A stretch of DNA of 64,000 nt from positions 1,054,001-1,118,000 of the forward strand of contig NZ_AP018823.1 in the NCBI RefSeq assembly GCF_002217795.2, written 5' to 3'. The translations under genes and the position numbers were made by a program. The notes below the pieces were generated by a model. The model searched no databases. It was not told the DNA's origin and worked only from the letters and a program-made list of their open reading frames with translations. This stretch comes from Aquitalea magnusonii. GTDB taxonomy: Bacteria; Pseudomonadota; Gammaproteobacteria; Burkholderiales; Chromobacteriaceae. This document shows positions 44,693 through 53,070 of this stretch, piece by piece; the first letter of the stretch is position 1, and the number at the start of each line of letters is the position of its first letter.

Positions 44693-47146
44693 ATGTTTGC
44701 TGCTGTTCTTCTCATCGCACTGATCGGTGCGTTGGCGTACTATCGCGCGCCGGTGCTTGCGTGGACTGTAGGGCTGGCGGCCTGGCTGGCCAGCCTGCAA
44801 TTTGCGTTTGGCTGCCCGGTTTCCACCATTGCCTGGTGTGTGTTTGCACTGCTGGCGCTTGTGCTGAATATCGTGCCGCTGCGTCGTGCCGTTTTCACCG
44901 GCCCGGTATTCGGCATCTTCAAGAAAATCACCCCGGCCATGTCGCAAACCGAGCAGGAAGCGATCAATGCCGGTACGGTGTGGTGGGATCGGGACCTGTT
45001 CTCCGGCAAGCCGGATTACCAGCGTCTGCTGGCCTTCCCGGATGCCAAGCTGAGCGCGGAAGAGCAGGCTTTCCTGGATGGCCCCACCGAGCAGCTGTGC
45101 GCGATGATTGACGACTGGAAGATCACGCACGAGCTGAAGGACTTGCCGCCGGAAGTGTGGCAGTTCATCAAGGACAACGGCTTTCTGGGCATGATCGTCA
45201 AGAAGAAGTACGGCGGTCTGGAGTTTTCCAACTATGCCCACGCCAAAGTGGTGACCAAGATTGCTACCCGTGGCGGTTCTGCCGCGGTGTCGGTCATGGT
45301 GCCCAACTCGCTCGGTCCGGGTGAGTTGCTGCAGCACTATGGCACCGAAGCACAAAAAGATTATTACCTGCCGCGTCTGGCCAAGGGCGTGGAAGTACCT
45401 TGCTTTGCGCTGACCAGCCCTTATGCCGGTTCGGACGCAGGCAGCATTCCTGACTACGGCATTGTCTGCCGTGGCAGCTATACCGACCCGCGCAGCGGCC
45501 AGCGGCACGAAAACGTGCTGGGCCTGCGTGTGAGCTGGGAAAAGCGCTGGATTACCCTGGCCCCGGTGGCCACCATTCTGGGTCTGGCATTCAAGATGTA
45601 CGACCCGGACCACCTGTTGGGCGACAAGGAAGAGATTGGCATTACCTGCGCACTGGTGCCGACCGAGCATGAAGGCGTCTGCATTGGCCGCCGTCATTTC
45701 CCCGGTGGTGCGGTGTTCATGAATGGCCCGACCTGGGGCAAGGATGTGTTCATTCCGCTGGAATGGATCATTGGCGGGCGCGAGTTTGCCGGTCAGGGCT
45801 GGCGCATGCTGGTGGAGTGCCTGTCGGTTGGCCGCTGCATTTCCCTGCCGGCCATGTCGGTGGCCTGCGGTAAGGTGACAACCTTCACCACTGGTGCCTA
45901 TGCCCGCATTCGCGACCAGTTCGGCCTGCCCATCGGCAAGTTCGAAGGCGTGGACGAGGCGATGGCGCGCATCGGTGGTTATACCTACCAGATGGAAGCT
46001 TCGCAGGACCTGGCACTGACCGGCCTGGATATGGGCGAGAAGCCATCGGTGCTGTCGGCGGTGTTGAAGTATCACAACACCGAACGCATGCGCAAAACCA
46101 TCAATGACGCGATGGACATTCATGGCGGCAAGGCCGTGGTGCTGGGTCCGCGCAACTATCTGGCCCGTGCCTATCAATCCATTCCGATCGGCATTACGGT
46201 GGAAGGTGCCAATATCCTCACCCGTTCGATGATCATCTATGGTCAGGGTGCCATTCGCTGCCATCCCTTTGTGCTGCGTGAAATGAAGGCTGCCATGGCC
46301 AATGACGCGGTCGAGTTTGATCGTGCCATCACCGGCCACATCAACTTCGTTATCAGCAATGTGTTCCGTTCGCTGTGGCTGGGATTGACTGGGGCGCGCT
46401 TTGCCGGTGCGCCGCGCGGTGGCGAAACCGCGCGCTATTACAAGCAGATTACCCGTTTCTCCAGCGCCTTTGCCTTGCTGTCCGATATGGCCATGTTCAG
46501 CCTGGGCGGCTCGCTGAAGTTCCGCGAAAAATTGTCTGCCCGCCTGGGTGATATGTTGTCCAATCTGTATATCGCCACGGCCTGCCTCAAGCGTTTCGAA
46601 CGCGAAGGTGCGCAAAAAGAAGATCTCGCGGTACTTGGCTGGGCGGTTGAGAATGCCCTGTTTGACCTGCAGCACGCGATGGATGGTTTTCTGGCTAACC
46701 TGCCCAGCCGTGGTCTGGCCTGGGTGTTGCGCAAGATCATTTTCCCATGGGGCCTGACGCTTAAGCCGGCATCCGACCGCATTGGCACCAAGGTGGCGCG
46801 CGGCATGATGGAGCCCGGTGGCATGCGTGATCGCCTGACCCGCGGCATGTATGTGTCACCGTCGGAGGAGGATGCTGTCGGCGTGCTGCGTCATGCGCTG
46901 GATGCCATCCTGGCGACTGAACCGCTGGAGCAGAAGCTGCGCAAGCTGGCGCGGGAAGGCAAGTTCAAGCGTGTAACGGCAAGAGAACGGCTGGAGGAGG
47001 CATTGCAGGCTGGTTTGCTGACGCAGTCAGAGTTCGAGGCAGTAAGCCGGGCACGCAAACTTAAGCGCGACGTCATCATGGTGGATGATTTTGACATGGC
47101 GCTGGAGCGGCACGATGCGGCGCTACTGAAGCGGCACATTTTCTAA
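44693..47146 (+). CDS. fadE: Acyl-CoA dehydrogenase FadE
   Basis: 817 residues, matching the long FadE type. It oxidises acyl-CoA to enoyl-CoA in the first step of beta-oxidation, using FAD. The hydrophobic N-terminus (three segments within residues 1-65) ties it to the inner membrane, and the dehydrogenase core spans about 110-560 (SPYAGSDAGSIPDYG, WITLAPVATILGLAFK, DAMDIHGGKAVVLGPRNYL). A C-terminal DUF1974-type helical extension follows. Probably co-transcribed with the TetR gene upstream. Confidence 0.95.
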   Translation: MFAAVLLIALIGALAYYRAPVLAWTVGLAAWLASLQFAFGCPVSTIAWCVFALLALVLNIVPLRRAVFTGPVFGIFKKITPAMSQTEQEAINAGTVWWDRDLFSGKPDYQRLLAFPDAKLSAEEQAFLDGPTEQLCAMIDDWKITHELKDLPPEVWQFIKDNGFLGMIVKKKYGGLEFSNYAHAKVVTKIATRGGSAAVSVMVPNSLGPGELLQHYGTEAQKDYYLPRLAKGVEVPCFALTSPYAGSDAGSIPDYGIVCRGSYTDPRSGQRHENVLGLRVSWEKRWITLAPVATILGLAFKMYDPDHLLGDKEEIGITCALVPTEHEGVCIGRRHFPGGAVFMNGPTWGKDVFIPLEWIIGGREFAGQGWRMLVECLSVGRCISLPAMSVACGKVTTFTTGAYARIRDQFGLPIGKFEGVDEAMARIGGYTYQMEASQDLALTGLDMGEKPSVLSAVLKYHNTERMRKTINDAMDIHGGKAVVLGPRNYLARAYQSIPIGITVEGANILTRSMIIYGQGAIRCHPFVLREMKAAMANDAVEFDRAITGHINFVISNVFRSLWLGLTGARFAGAPRGGETARYYKQITRFSSAFALLSDMAMFSLGGSLKFREKLSARLGDMLSNLYIATACLKRFEREGAQKEDLAVLGWAVENALFDLQHAMDGFLANLPSRGLAWVLRKIIFPWGLTLKPASDRIGTKVARGMMEPGGMRDRLTRGMYVSPSEEDAVGVLRHALDAILATEPLEQKLRKLAREGKFKRVTARERLEEALQAGLLTQSEFEAVSRARKLKRDVIMVDDFDMALERHDAALLKRHIF

Positions 47147-47171
47147 ACTGATTATCTAGACTGAATGCATT

Positions 47172-47230
47172 GCCGGATGGTTAGCCATCCGGCCGTTCAG
47201 CCAAGCTGCTGTGATGCGGCAACTTGGCTG
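47172..47230 (+). repeat. Two adjacent hairpins between fadE and the thioesterase gene
   Basis: GCCGGATGG-TTAG-CCATCCGGC (47172-47193, perfect 9-bp stem) and CAGCCAAG/CTTGGCTG (47198-47230). Neither has a T-run; they may stabilise or partially terminate the fadE transcript. Confidence 0.6.
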
Positions 47231-47255
47231 AGCGATCGATCACCAGGAGCGCCAT

Positions 47256-47636
47256 ATGGATTCGCCTACTACTCGTTTACCCACCTTGCGGGTTCGCGCG
47301 CTGCCGACGGCAACCAATGCTTACGGCAGAGTGCAGGCTGGTTGGCTGATGGGGCAGATCGATATGGCGGGTAGCCTTGATGCTGAAAGGTTGGCGCGCG
47401 GCCCTGTGGCTACGGTTGCGGTGAATGCCTTTCAGTTCACCCATCCCATCCTGCTGGGCGATGTGGTCAATCTGTATGTGGAAAGACTGCGCGTGGGACA
47501 AAAGTCGGTGACCTTGAAGATTTCGGTCGAGGCGGAAAGGCTGGATGGTGAGCTGGTATTTGTCACCGAGGTGATCGCTACTTTTGTAGCGATCGATATG
47601 GATGGGAGATCTCGTAATTTGGCTGAAGTTGTTTGA
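47256..47636 (+). CDS. Acyl-CoA thioesterase, YciA-like hotdog protein
   Basis: 126 residues resembling the YciA/BACH acyl-CoA hydrolase branch. ATNAYGRVQAGWLMGQIDMA is the N-terminal helix region with the conserved Asn-x-x-G/Asp, followed by VNAFQFTHPILLGDVVNLY and EVIATFVAIDMDG. It hydrolyses acyl-CoA in the cytoplasm, plausibly relieving CoA trapping during beta-oxidation. CAGGAG lies about 7 nt before the ATG. Confidence 0.82.
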   Translation: MDSPTTRLPTLRVRALPTATNAYGRVQAGWLMGQIDMAGSLDAERLARGPVATVAVNAFQFTHPILLGDVVNLYVERLRVGQKSVTLKISVEAERLDGELVFVTEVIATFVAIDMDGRSRNLAEVV

Positions 47637-47668
47637 TTTTTGCCGATTTTGTTGCATGGTTGTTGTGT

Positions 47669-47682
47669 GAAACGATCGTTTG
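47669..47682. promoter_or_regulatory. PsrA-like operator upstream of fadL
   Basis: GAAACGATCGTTTG is an exact match to G/C-AAAC-N4-GTTT-G/C, containing the perfect palindrome AAACGATCGTTT. It lies 128 bp before fadL and about 4 kb from the PsrA-like gene. Confidence 0.6.
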
Positions 47683-47809
47683 GAACAAACGCTCTTATTT
47701 TAGTGGACATGCTCTAATTCTCTGGTAGTATCCAAAATGATCCGTCGTAAGACGGACATAAAAAGCGACTAGGACTACATACAGATATATTCGCAGAGAG
47801 GGATGACAC

Positions 47810-49210
47810 ATGAAACTCAAGCACCTCAGCCAATCCGTGATGCTGATGGGAGTTGCCGTCGGGGCGTTCTCTTCCACAGCACTGGCTTCCGGTTATCACT
47901 TCGGCTCACAAAGCGTTTCCGCGCAAGGCACGGCATTTGCCAATGGCGCAGAAGCGAATGACGCTTCCACCATCTTTTATAATCCGGCCGGTATGTCTCG
48001 TCTGACCGGAAATAATTTCTCCGGTGGTCTGACTCTGGTGCTGCCGGATTCAGAATATACCGATAAAGGTTCAAAAACCGTAATTGGCTCGGCTACCGGT
48101 GGTGGCAATGGAGGTAATTTCGCCCCTGATTATGTAGTGGCGCCATCTTTTTATGCCACTCATCAGCTAAACGACAAGTGGACTGTTGGTCTTGGTATTT
48201 TTGTGCCGTTCGGAGCACAGCTGGATTATGGCAACAGCTGGGCTGGTCGTTATGCTTTGGAAAACATCAAGTTGGAAACGCTGAACTTTAATCCTTCCGT
48301 TTCTTTCAAGCTTGATGAACACCATTCCTTTGGTGCAGGTATCTCCGCTCAATACATGAAGGCTAGCTTGGCCAAGGCAGTAGATATTGCTAGTGGCTTG
48401 CGTGAAAGTGGTTATTCGGCAGCTACTATTGCTGCAATCAAAGCAGCTTATGGTTTGAATGATGGACAGGCATCACTTGATGCTGATGGCTGGGGTTTTG
48501 GTTTCAATTTGGGCTATATGTACCAACTGAATGACGACACCCGTTTTGGCTTGGCATATCGCTCGAATATCCATCATAAGCTCGATGGTAATGCAACCTG
48601 GAACTATTCTGGTGTCACCGCAAATACAACGGTGATGAATGCAATTCTGAACTCGGCCCAAAATCTCGGACATGTCAGTTCTGGTGGCTCGGTTACGGTA
48701 GATACCCCGGAGTCTATTTCTGCCAATACTTTCCACAAGCTGAATGATAAAGTGGATTTGATGGCTGATCTGACCTGGACGCGACATTCCCGCATGGACA
48801 GTATCGACATCAAGTTTAGCCAACCAGGTGAGGGTGATCTGGTCATCAAGCAAGGCTGGCGTGATACTTTCAAACTGTCGCTGGGTGCCAATTACCATTA
48901 CAGCGATAGTCTGTTGCTGCGTACTGGTATTGCCTGGGATCAGTCTCCGGTAAAAAATGACGACCTGCGTCACCCGGCGCTACCAGATAGTGATCGTTAC
49001 TGGTTGTCTTTTGGCGCCAATTACAAATTGAGCAAACAATCGTCGATTGATCTGGCCTATTCTTATGTTTTTTTCAAGAATGCCAATATCAATTACAAAG
49101 ATGGCTGCACCCCGGTTTCCACTACCTGCACGGGTAATGGTGAAAATACCATTGGCAGTTACAAGACCAATTTGCAATTCCTTGGTCTGCAGTACAACTA
49201 CAGCTTCTAA
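47810..49210 (+). CDS. fadL: Outer-membrane long-chain fatty acid transporter FadL
   Basis: 466 residues. A Sec signal peptide (MKLKHLSQSVMLMGVAVGAF, cleavage after ALA around residue 26) is followed by SGYHFGSQSVSAQGTAFANG and NDASTIFYNPAGMSRL, the FadL hatch motif. The rest is a 14-strand barrel with aromatic strand ends, closing with the terminal Phe in LQYNYSF. It lets fatty acids cross the outer membrane. AT content is higher than in its neighbours, which is common for porin genes. AGAGAGGGA lies upstream of the ATG. Confidence 0.93.
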   Translation: MKLKHLSQSVMLMGVAVGAFSSTALASGYHFGSQSVSAQGTAFANGAEANDASTIFYNPAGMSRLTGNNFSGGLTLVLPDSEYTDKGSKTVIGSATGGGNGGNFAPDYVVAPSFYATHQLNDKWTVGLGIFVPFGAQLDYGNSWAGRYALENIKLETLNFNPSVSFKLDEHHSFGAGISAQYMKASLAKAVDIASGLRESGYSAATIAAIKAAYGLNDGQASLDADGWGFGFNLGYMYQLNDDTRFGLAYRSNIHHKLDGNATWNYSGVTANTTVMNAILNSAQNLGHVSSGGSVTVDTPESISANTFHKLNDKVDLMADLTWTRHSRMDSIDIKFSQPGEGDLVIKQGWRDTFKLSLGANYHYSDSLLLRTGIAWDQSPVKNDDLRHPALPDSDRYWLSFGANYKLSKQSSIDLAYSYVFFKNANINYKDGCTPVSTTCTGNGENTIGSYKTNLQFLGLQYNYSF

Positions 49211-49239
49211 ACAGACAGTAATGGTTTAGGGGCGTGGCA

Positions 49240-49269
49240 GGGCAGCGGTGGCCTTGGTCGTCGCTGCCC
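49240..49269 (+). repeat. GC-rich hairpin between fadL and the hydratase/dehydrogenase gene
   Basis: GGGCAGCG (49240-49247) pairs with CGCTGCCC (49262-49269); a second GGCAGG/CCTGCC dyad follows. No T-run. They may mark the fadL transcript end or the leader of the next gene. Confidence 0.5.
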
Positions 49270-49333
49270 GAAAGCAAGGCAGGCATGAGGGGCCTGCCCC
49301 ATGATTGATGAGTTTCAACATAACGAGGAAACC

Positions 49334-51709
49334 ATGTCTCAAACCAAGTTCAATGTACGCAAGGTGGCAGTGCTGGGTGCTGGCGTGATGGGGGCGCAGA
49401 TTGCCGCTCATCTGGTCAATGCCAAAGTGCCGACCATCCTGTTTGATTTGCCGGCCAAAGAAGGCAACAAGAACGGCATCGTGCTCAAGGCACTTGATGG
49501 TCTGAAAAAACTGAAGCCGTCCCCGCTGTCCAACAAGGATGCCGTGGCTTATATCGAACCGGCCAACTACGAAGACCACCTGCACTTGCTCAAAGACTGT
49601 GATCTGGTGATCGAAGCCATTGCCGAGCGCATGGACTGGAAAGCCGATCTGTATCACAAGGTGGCACCCCATCTGGGCGAGCACACCATTTTCGCCACCA
49701 ATACCTCCGGCCTGTCCATCAACAAACTGGCTGAGAGCTGCCCCGATTCCGTGCGTCCGCGCTTCTGCGGTGTACACTTTTTCAACCCGCCGCGTTACAT
49801 GCACCTGGTCGAGATCATCCCGTGCGTAACGTCGGATGCGGGCATGCTGGATAATCTGGAGCGTTTCCTGGTCTCCACCCTGGGCAAGGGTGTGGTACGC
49901 GCCAAGGATACCCCCAACTTCGTTGCCAACCGCATTGGTGTGTTCTCCATGCTGGCAACCATTGCCAATGCCGAAAAATTCGGCATCCGCTTTGATATTG
50001 TTGACGACCTGACCGGTCCGCGCCTGGGCCGTCCCAAGTCTGCCACCTTCCGTACTGCCGACGTTGTTGGCCTGGATACCTTTGCCCACGTGGTAAAAAC
50101 CATGGACGACACGCTGCCGGGCGACCCGTGGCATGGCTTGTTCAAGTCGCCGGAATGGCTGCAAAAACTGATTGCTGCCGGTGCGTTGGGTGCCAAGACC
50201 AAGGTTGGCATCTACAAGAAAGACGGCAAGAAAATGTTCGTGCTCGACGCTGCCAGCGGCGAATATGTTGGTGGCGGGCAAAAGGGTGATGATGCGGTCA
50301 AGGACATCCTGAAAATTGCCGACCCGGCCGAAAAATTCCGTCAGCTGCGCGCGAGTGAGCATCCGCAGGCACAGTTCCTGTGGGCCTGCTTCCGCGATGT
50401 ATTCCATTACATCTCCTTCCACCTGGCGGATATTGCCAACTGCGCACGCGATGTAGACTTTGCCATTCGCTGGGGCTTTGGCTGGTCGGTTGGCCCGTTT
50501 GAAACCTGGCAAGCTGCCGGTTGGCAGCAGGTAGCACAGTGGATTGATGAAGACATCAAGGCAGGCAAGGCCTTGTCCGGTGCTGCACTGCCGGCATGGG
50601 CATTGCAGGCCGACCGTGCCGGCGTGCATTTTGCTGACGGTTCCTATAATGCGGCAGGCCAGAATCTGGTGGGCCGCTCTACGCTGGACGTATACCAACG
50701 CCATTTGGCCCCGGCCCGTGTGCTGGGTGAGGTGGCTGCTCCGCTGGGCGAAACCGTATTCGAAAACGATGGCGTACGTGCCTTCACCACGGGCGATGAC
50801 ATTCTGGTGGTGTCGTTCAAGTCCAAGGCACATGCCATTGGCCCGGATGTCATCACCGGTTTGAACACCGCACTGGATATAGCCGAGCAGCGCTTCAAGG
50901 GGCTGGTGATCTGGCAGACCGAAGAGCCGTTCTCGGTTGGTGCCGATCTGCAATCCATGCTGCCTGCCTTCATGACTGGCGACTGGGCTGCCATTGACGC
51001 TACCGTGCGCCGCTTCCAGGAAACCTCCATGCGCCTGCGTTACAGCCAGGTGCCTACCGTGGCGGCAACCCAGGGTTATGTATTCGGCGGTGGTTGCGAA
51101 TTTGCCATGCACTGCGACAAGACCGTTGCGGCATTGGAATCCTATGTTGGTCTGGTGGAAGTGGGTGTTGGCCTGTTGCCGGGCGGTGGTGGTTGCAAGG
51201 AATTCGCCCTGCGTGCCGCACAGGAAGCCAAGGGTGATGTGTTGGCCGCACTGAAGGATTACTTCATGGCGATTGCCACTGCCAAGGTGGCCACCAGCGG
51301 TCAGGAAGCGCAGGAAATCGGCTTCTTCCGCAAGGGCGATCCGGTGGTATTCAATGCTTATGAACTGCTGTATGTCGCCAAGCAGCAAGCACTGGCGATG
51401 GCCGAATCCGGTTATCGCCCGCCATTGAAAGTGAAGGGCTTCCCGGTGGCTGGCCGCTCTGGTGCCGCTTCCATCAAGGGCTCGCTGATCAATATGCTGG
51501 AAGGGAATTTCATCTCCCAGCATGACTTCTTCATTGCTTCGCAAATCGCCGATGTCATGACCGGTGGTGATGTTGAGGCCGGTACGCTGGTGAACGAGCA
51601 GTGGATTCTGGATCTGGAACGCAAGGCCTTCATGACCCTGCTGCAAAATTCCAAAACCCAGGATCGCATTGCCAACATGCTCACCACCGGCAAACCGCTG
51701 CGCAACTAA
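49334..51709 (+). CDS. 3-hydroxyacyl-CoA dehydrogenase / enoyl-CoA hydratase, FadN-type domain order
   Basis: 791 residues. The order is dehydrogenase first (residues 1 to about 400: NAD site VAVLGAGVMGAQIAAHLVNA, catalytic region GVHFFNPPRYMHLVEII) and crotonase domain last (about 480-690: FSVGADLQSMLPAFM, GYVFGGGCEFAMHCD, GVGLLPGGGGCKEFALRA). This is the reverse of E. coli FadB and matches Bacillus FadN. The protein should carry out the middle two steps of beta-oxidation with the thiolase encoded 65 bp downstream. GAGGAAACC lies before the ATG chosen. Confidence 0.92.
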   Translation: MSQTKFNVRKVAVLGAGVMGAQIAAHLVNAKVPTILFDLPAKEGNKNGIVLKALDGLKKLKPSPLSNKDAVAYIEPANYEDHLHLLKDCDLVIEAIAERMDWKADLYHKVAPHLGEHTIFATNTSGLSINKLAESCPDSVRPRFCGVHFFNPPRYMHLVEIIPCVTSDAGMLDNLERFLVSTLGKGVVRAKDTPNFVANRIGVFSMLATIANAEKFGIRFDIVDDLTGPRLGRPKSATFRTADVVGLDTFAHVVKTMDDTLPGDPWHGLFKSPEWLQKLIAAGALGAKTKVGIYKKDGKKMFVLDAASGEYVGGGQKGDDAVKDILKIADPAEKFRQLRASEHPQAQFLWACFRDVFHYISFHLADIANCARDVDFAIRWGFGWSVGPFETWQAAGWQQVAQWIDEDIKAGKALSGAALPAWALQADRAGVHFADGSYNAAGQNLVGRSTLDVYQRHLAPARVLGEVAAPLGETVFENDGVRAFTTGDDILVVSFKSKAHAIGPDVITGLNTALDIAEQRFKGLVIWQTEEPFSVGADLQSMLPAFMTGDWAAIDATVRRFQETSMRLRYSQVPTVAATQGYVFGGGCEFAMHCDKTVAALESYVGLVEVGVGLLPGGGGCKEFALRAAQEAKGDVLAALKDYFMAIATAKVATSGQEAQEIGFFRKGDPVVFNAYELLYVAKQQALAMAESGYRPPLKVKGFPVAGRSGAASIKGSLINMLEGNFISQHDFFIASQIADVMTGGDVEAGTLVNEQWILDLERKAFMTLLQNSKTQDRIANMLTTGKPLRN

Positions 51710-51774
51710 TACGAACAATGCATCAGACCGACGGCCGCGAGGGGCGGAGCTGTCGGCTGCAAGGAGATTGAAAA

Positions 51775-52977
51775 ATGGTCAAGCAAGTACAGGAAGCTTA
51801 TATCGTCGCTGCCACCCGTACCCCGGTGGGCAAGGCACCGCGTGGCATGATGCGTCATGTGCGTCCGGATGACATGCTGGCGCATGTGATTACCGGCGCG
51901 CTGGCCCAGGTGCCGACGCTGGATCCGAAACTGATTTCCGACTGCGTGGTGGGTTGCGCCTTCCCGGAAGCGGAGCAGGGCCTGAACATGGCGCGTATCG
52001 GCGTATTGCTGGCAGGGCTGCCCAATACCGTTGGCGGTATCACCATCAACCGTTACTGCTCGTCCGGTATCAATGCGGTACAGATGGCGGCTGACCGCAT
52101 TCGCCTGGGTGAGGCCGACGTGGTGATTGCTGCCGGTGCCGAGTCCATGTCGCTGGTACCGATGATGGGTAACAAGGTATCGCTGAACCCGGAAATTTTT
52201 GCCAAGGATGAGAACTATGCCATCGCTTACGGCATGGGCCTGACGGCAGAAAAAGTAGCCCAGCAGTGGGGTGTGTCGCGTGAAGACCAGGACGTATTTG
52301 CCCTTGAGTCGCATCGCCGCGCGCTGGCTGCTATTGATTCCGGTGCCTTCAAGAGCGAAATCACCCCGCTGGAGGTGACTTACCGCACCCCGAATCTGGA
52401 AACCGGTGAAGTCATCAGCAAGACCAAGCTGCTGGATACCGACGAAGGTCCGCGTCGCGAAACCACGCTGGAAGGCTTGGCCAAGTTGAAAACCGTGTTT
52501 GATGCCAAGGGCTCGGTGACTGCCGGTAACTCTTCGCAAATGTCCGACGGTGCCGGCGCGGTGATTCTGGTGTCCGAGCGCGTACTGAAGGAATTCAACT
52601 TGGTGCCGCTGGCACGCTATGTCACCTTCGCGGTGAAGGGTGTGCCGCCGGAAATCATGGGTATTGGCCCGAAAGAAGCCATCCCGGCGGCTTGCCAGCA
52701 AGCGGGCATCACGCAGGATGATCTGAAATGGATTGAGCTGAATGAGGCTTTTGCCGCGCAAGCACTGGCGGTGACGCGTGATCTGGAACTGGATACCAGC
52801 AAGATCAACCCGCATGGCGGGGCGATTGCTCTGGGCCACCCCTTGGGCGCTACGGGTGCCATCCGTACCGCTACCTTGGTACATGGCATGCGTAATGCCG
52901 GCCAGCAGGGTTATGGCATGGTGACCATGTGTATCGGTACCGGCATGGGTGCTGCGGGTATTATCGAAGTGTTGTAA
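51775..52977 (+). CDS. fadA: Acetyl-CoA C-acyltransferase (beta-oxidation thiolase, FadA-like)
   Basis: 400-residue thiolase releasing acetyl-CoA. The acyl-accepting Cys is in TINRYCSSGINAVQMAADRI; IALGHPLGATGAIRTATL carries the active-site His and TMCIGTGMGAAGI the second Cys. AAGGAGATT lies 7 nt before the ATG. It follows the FadN-type gene as its partner and ends at a strong terminator. It belongs to a different thiolase subfamily from the BktB-like protein at the left end. Confidence 0.93.
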   Translation: MVKQVQEAYIVAATRTPVGKAPRGMMRHVRPDDMLAHVITGALAQVPTLDPKLISDCVVGCAFPEAEQGLNMARIGVLLAGLPNTVGGITINRYCSSGINAVQMAADRIRLGEADVVIAAGAESMSLVPMMGNKVSLNPEIFAKDENYAIAYGMGLTAEKVAQQWGVSREDQDVFALESHRRALAAIDSGAFKSEITPLEVTYRTPNLETGEVISKTKLLDTDEGPRRETTLEGLAKLKTVFDAKGSVTAGNSSQMSDGAGAVILVSERVLKEFNLVPLARYVTFAVKGVPPEIMGIGPKEAIPAACQQAGITQDDLKWIELNEAFAAQALAVTRDLELDTSKINPHGGAIALGHPLGATGAIRTATLVHGMRNAGQQGYGMVTMCIGTGMGAAGIIEVL

Positions 52978-52995
52978 GCCAATCCGGCTGTCATG

Positions 52996-53024
52996 AAAAC
53001 GCCCGCATATGCGGGCGTTTTTTA
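52996..53024. terminator. Terminator after fadA
   Basis: AAAACGCCCGCATATGCGGGCG-type hairpin with TTTTTT on the plus strand and A-run on the other side, so it may also end the convergent PilZ-like gene. Confidence 0.9.
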
Positions 53025-53070
53025 TTGTGATGCAGATGTAGGCGATAAGCCGCTGCCAGCGTTGGCGCGA

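Noticed and set aside
49226..51718. Antisense frame of 830 codons covering the FadN-type gene
   Set aside because: No recognisable domain or SD; the plus-strand product is unambiguous.
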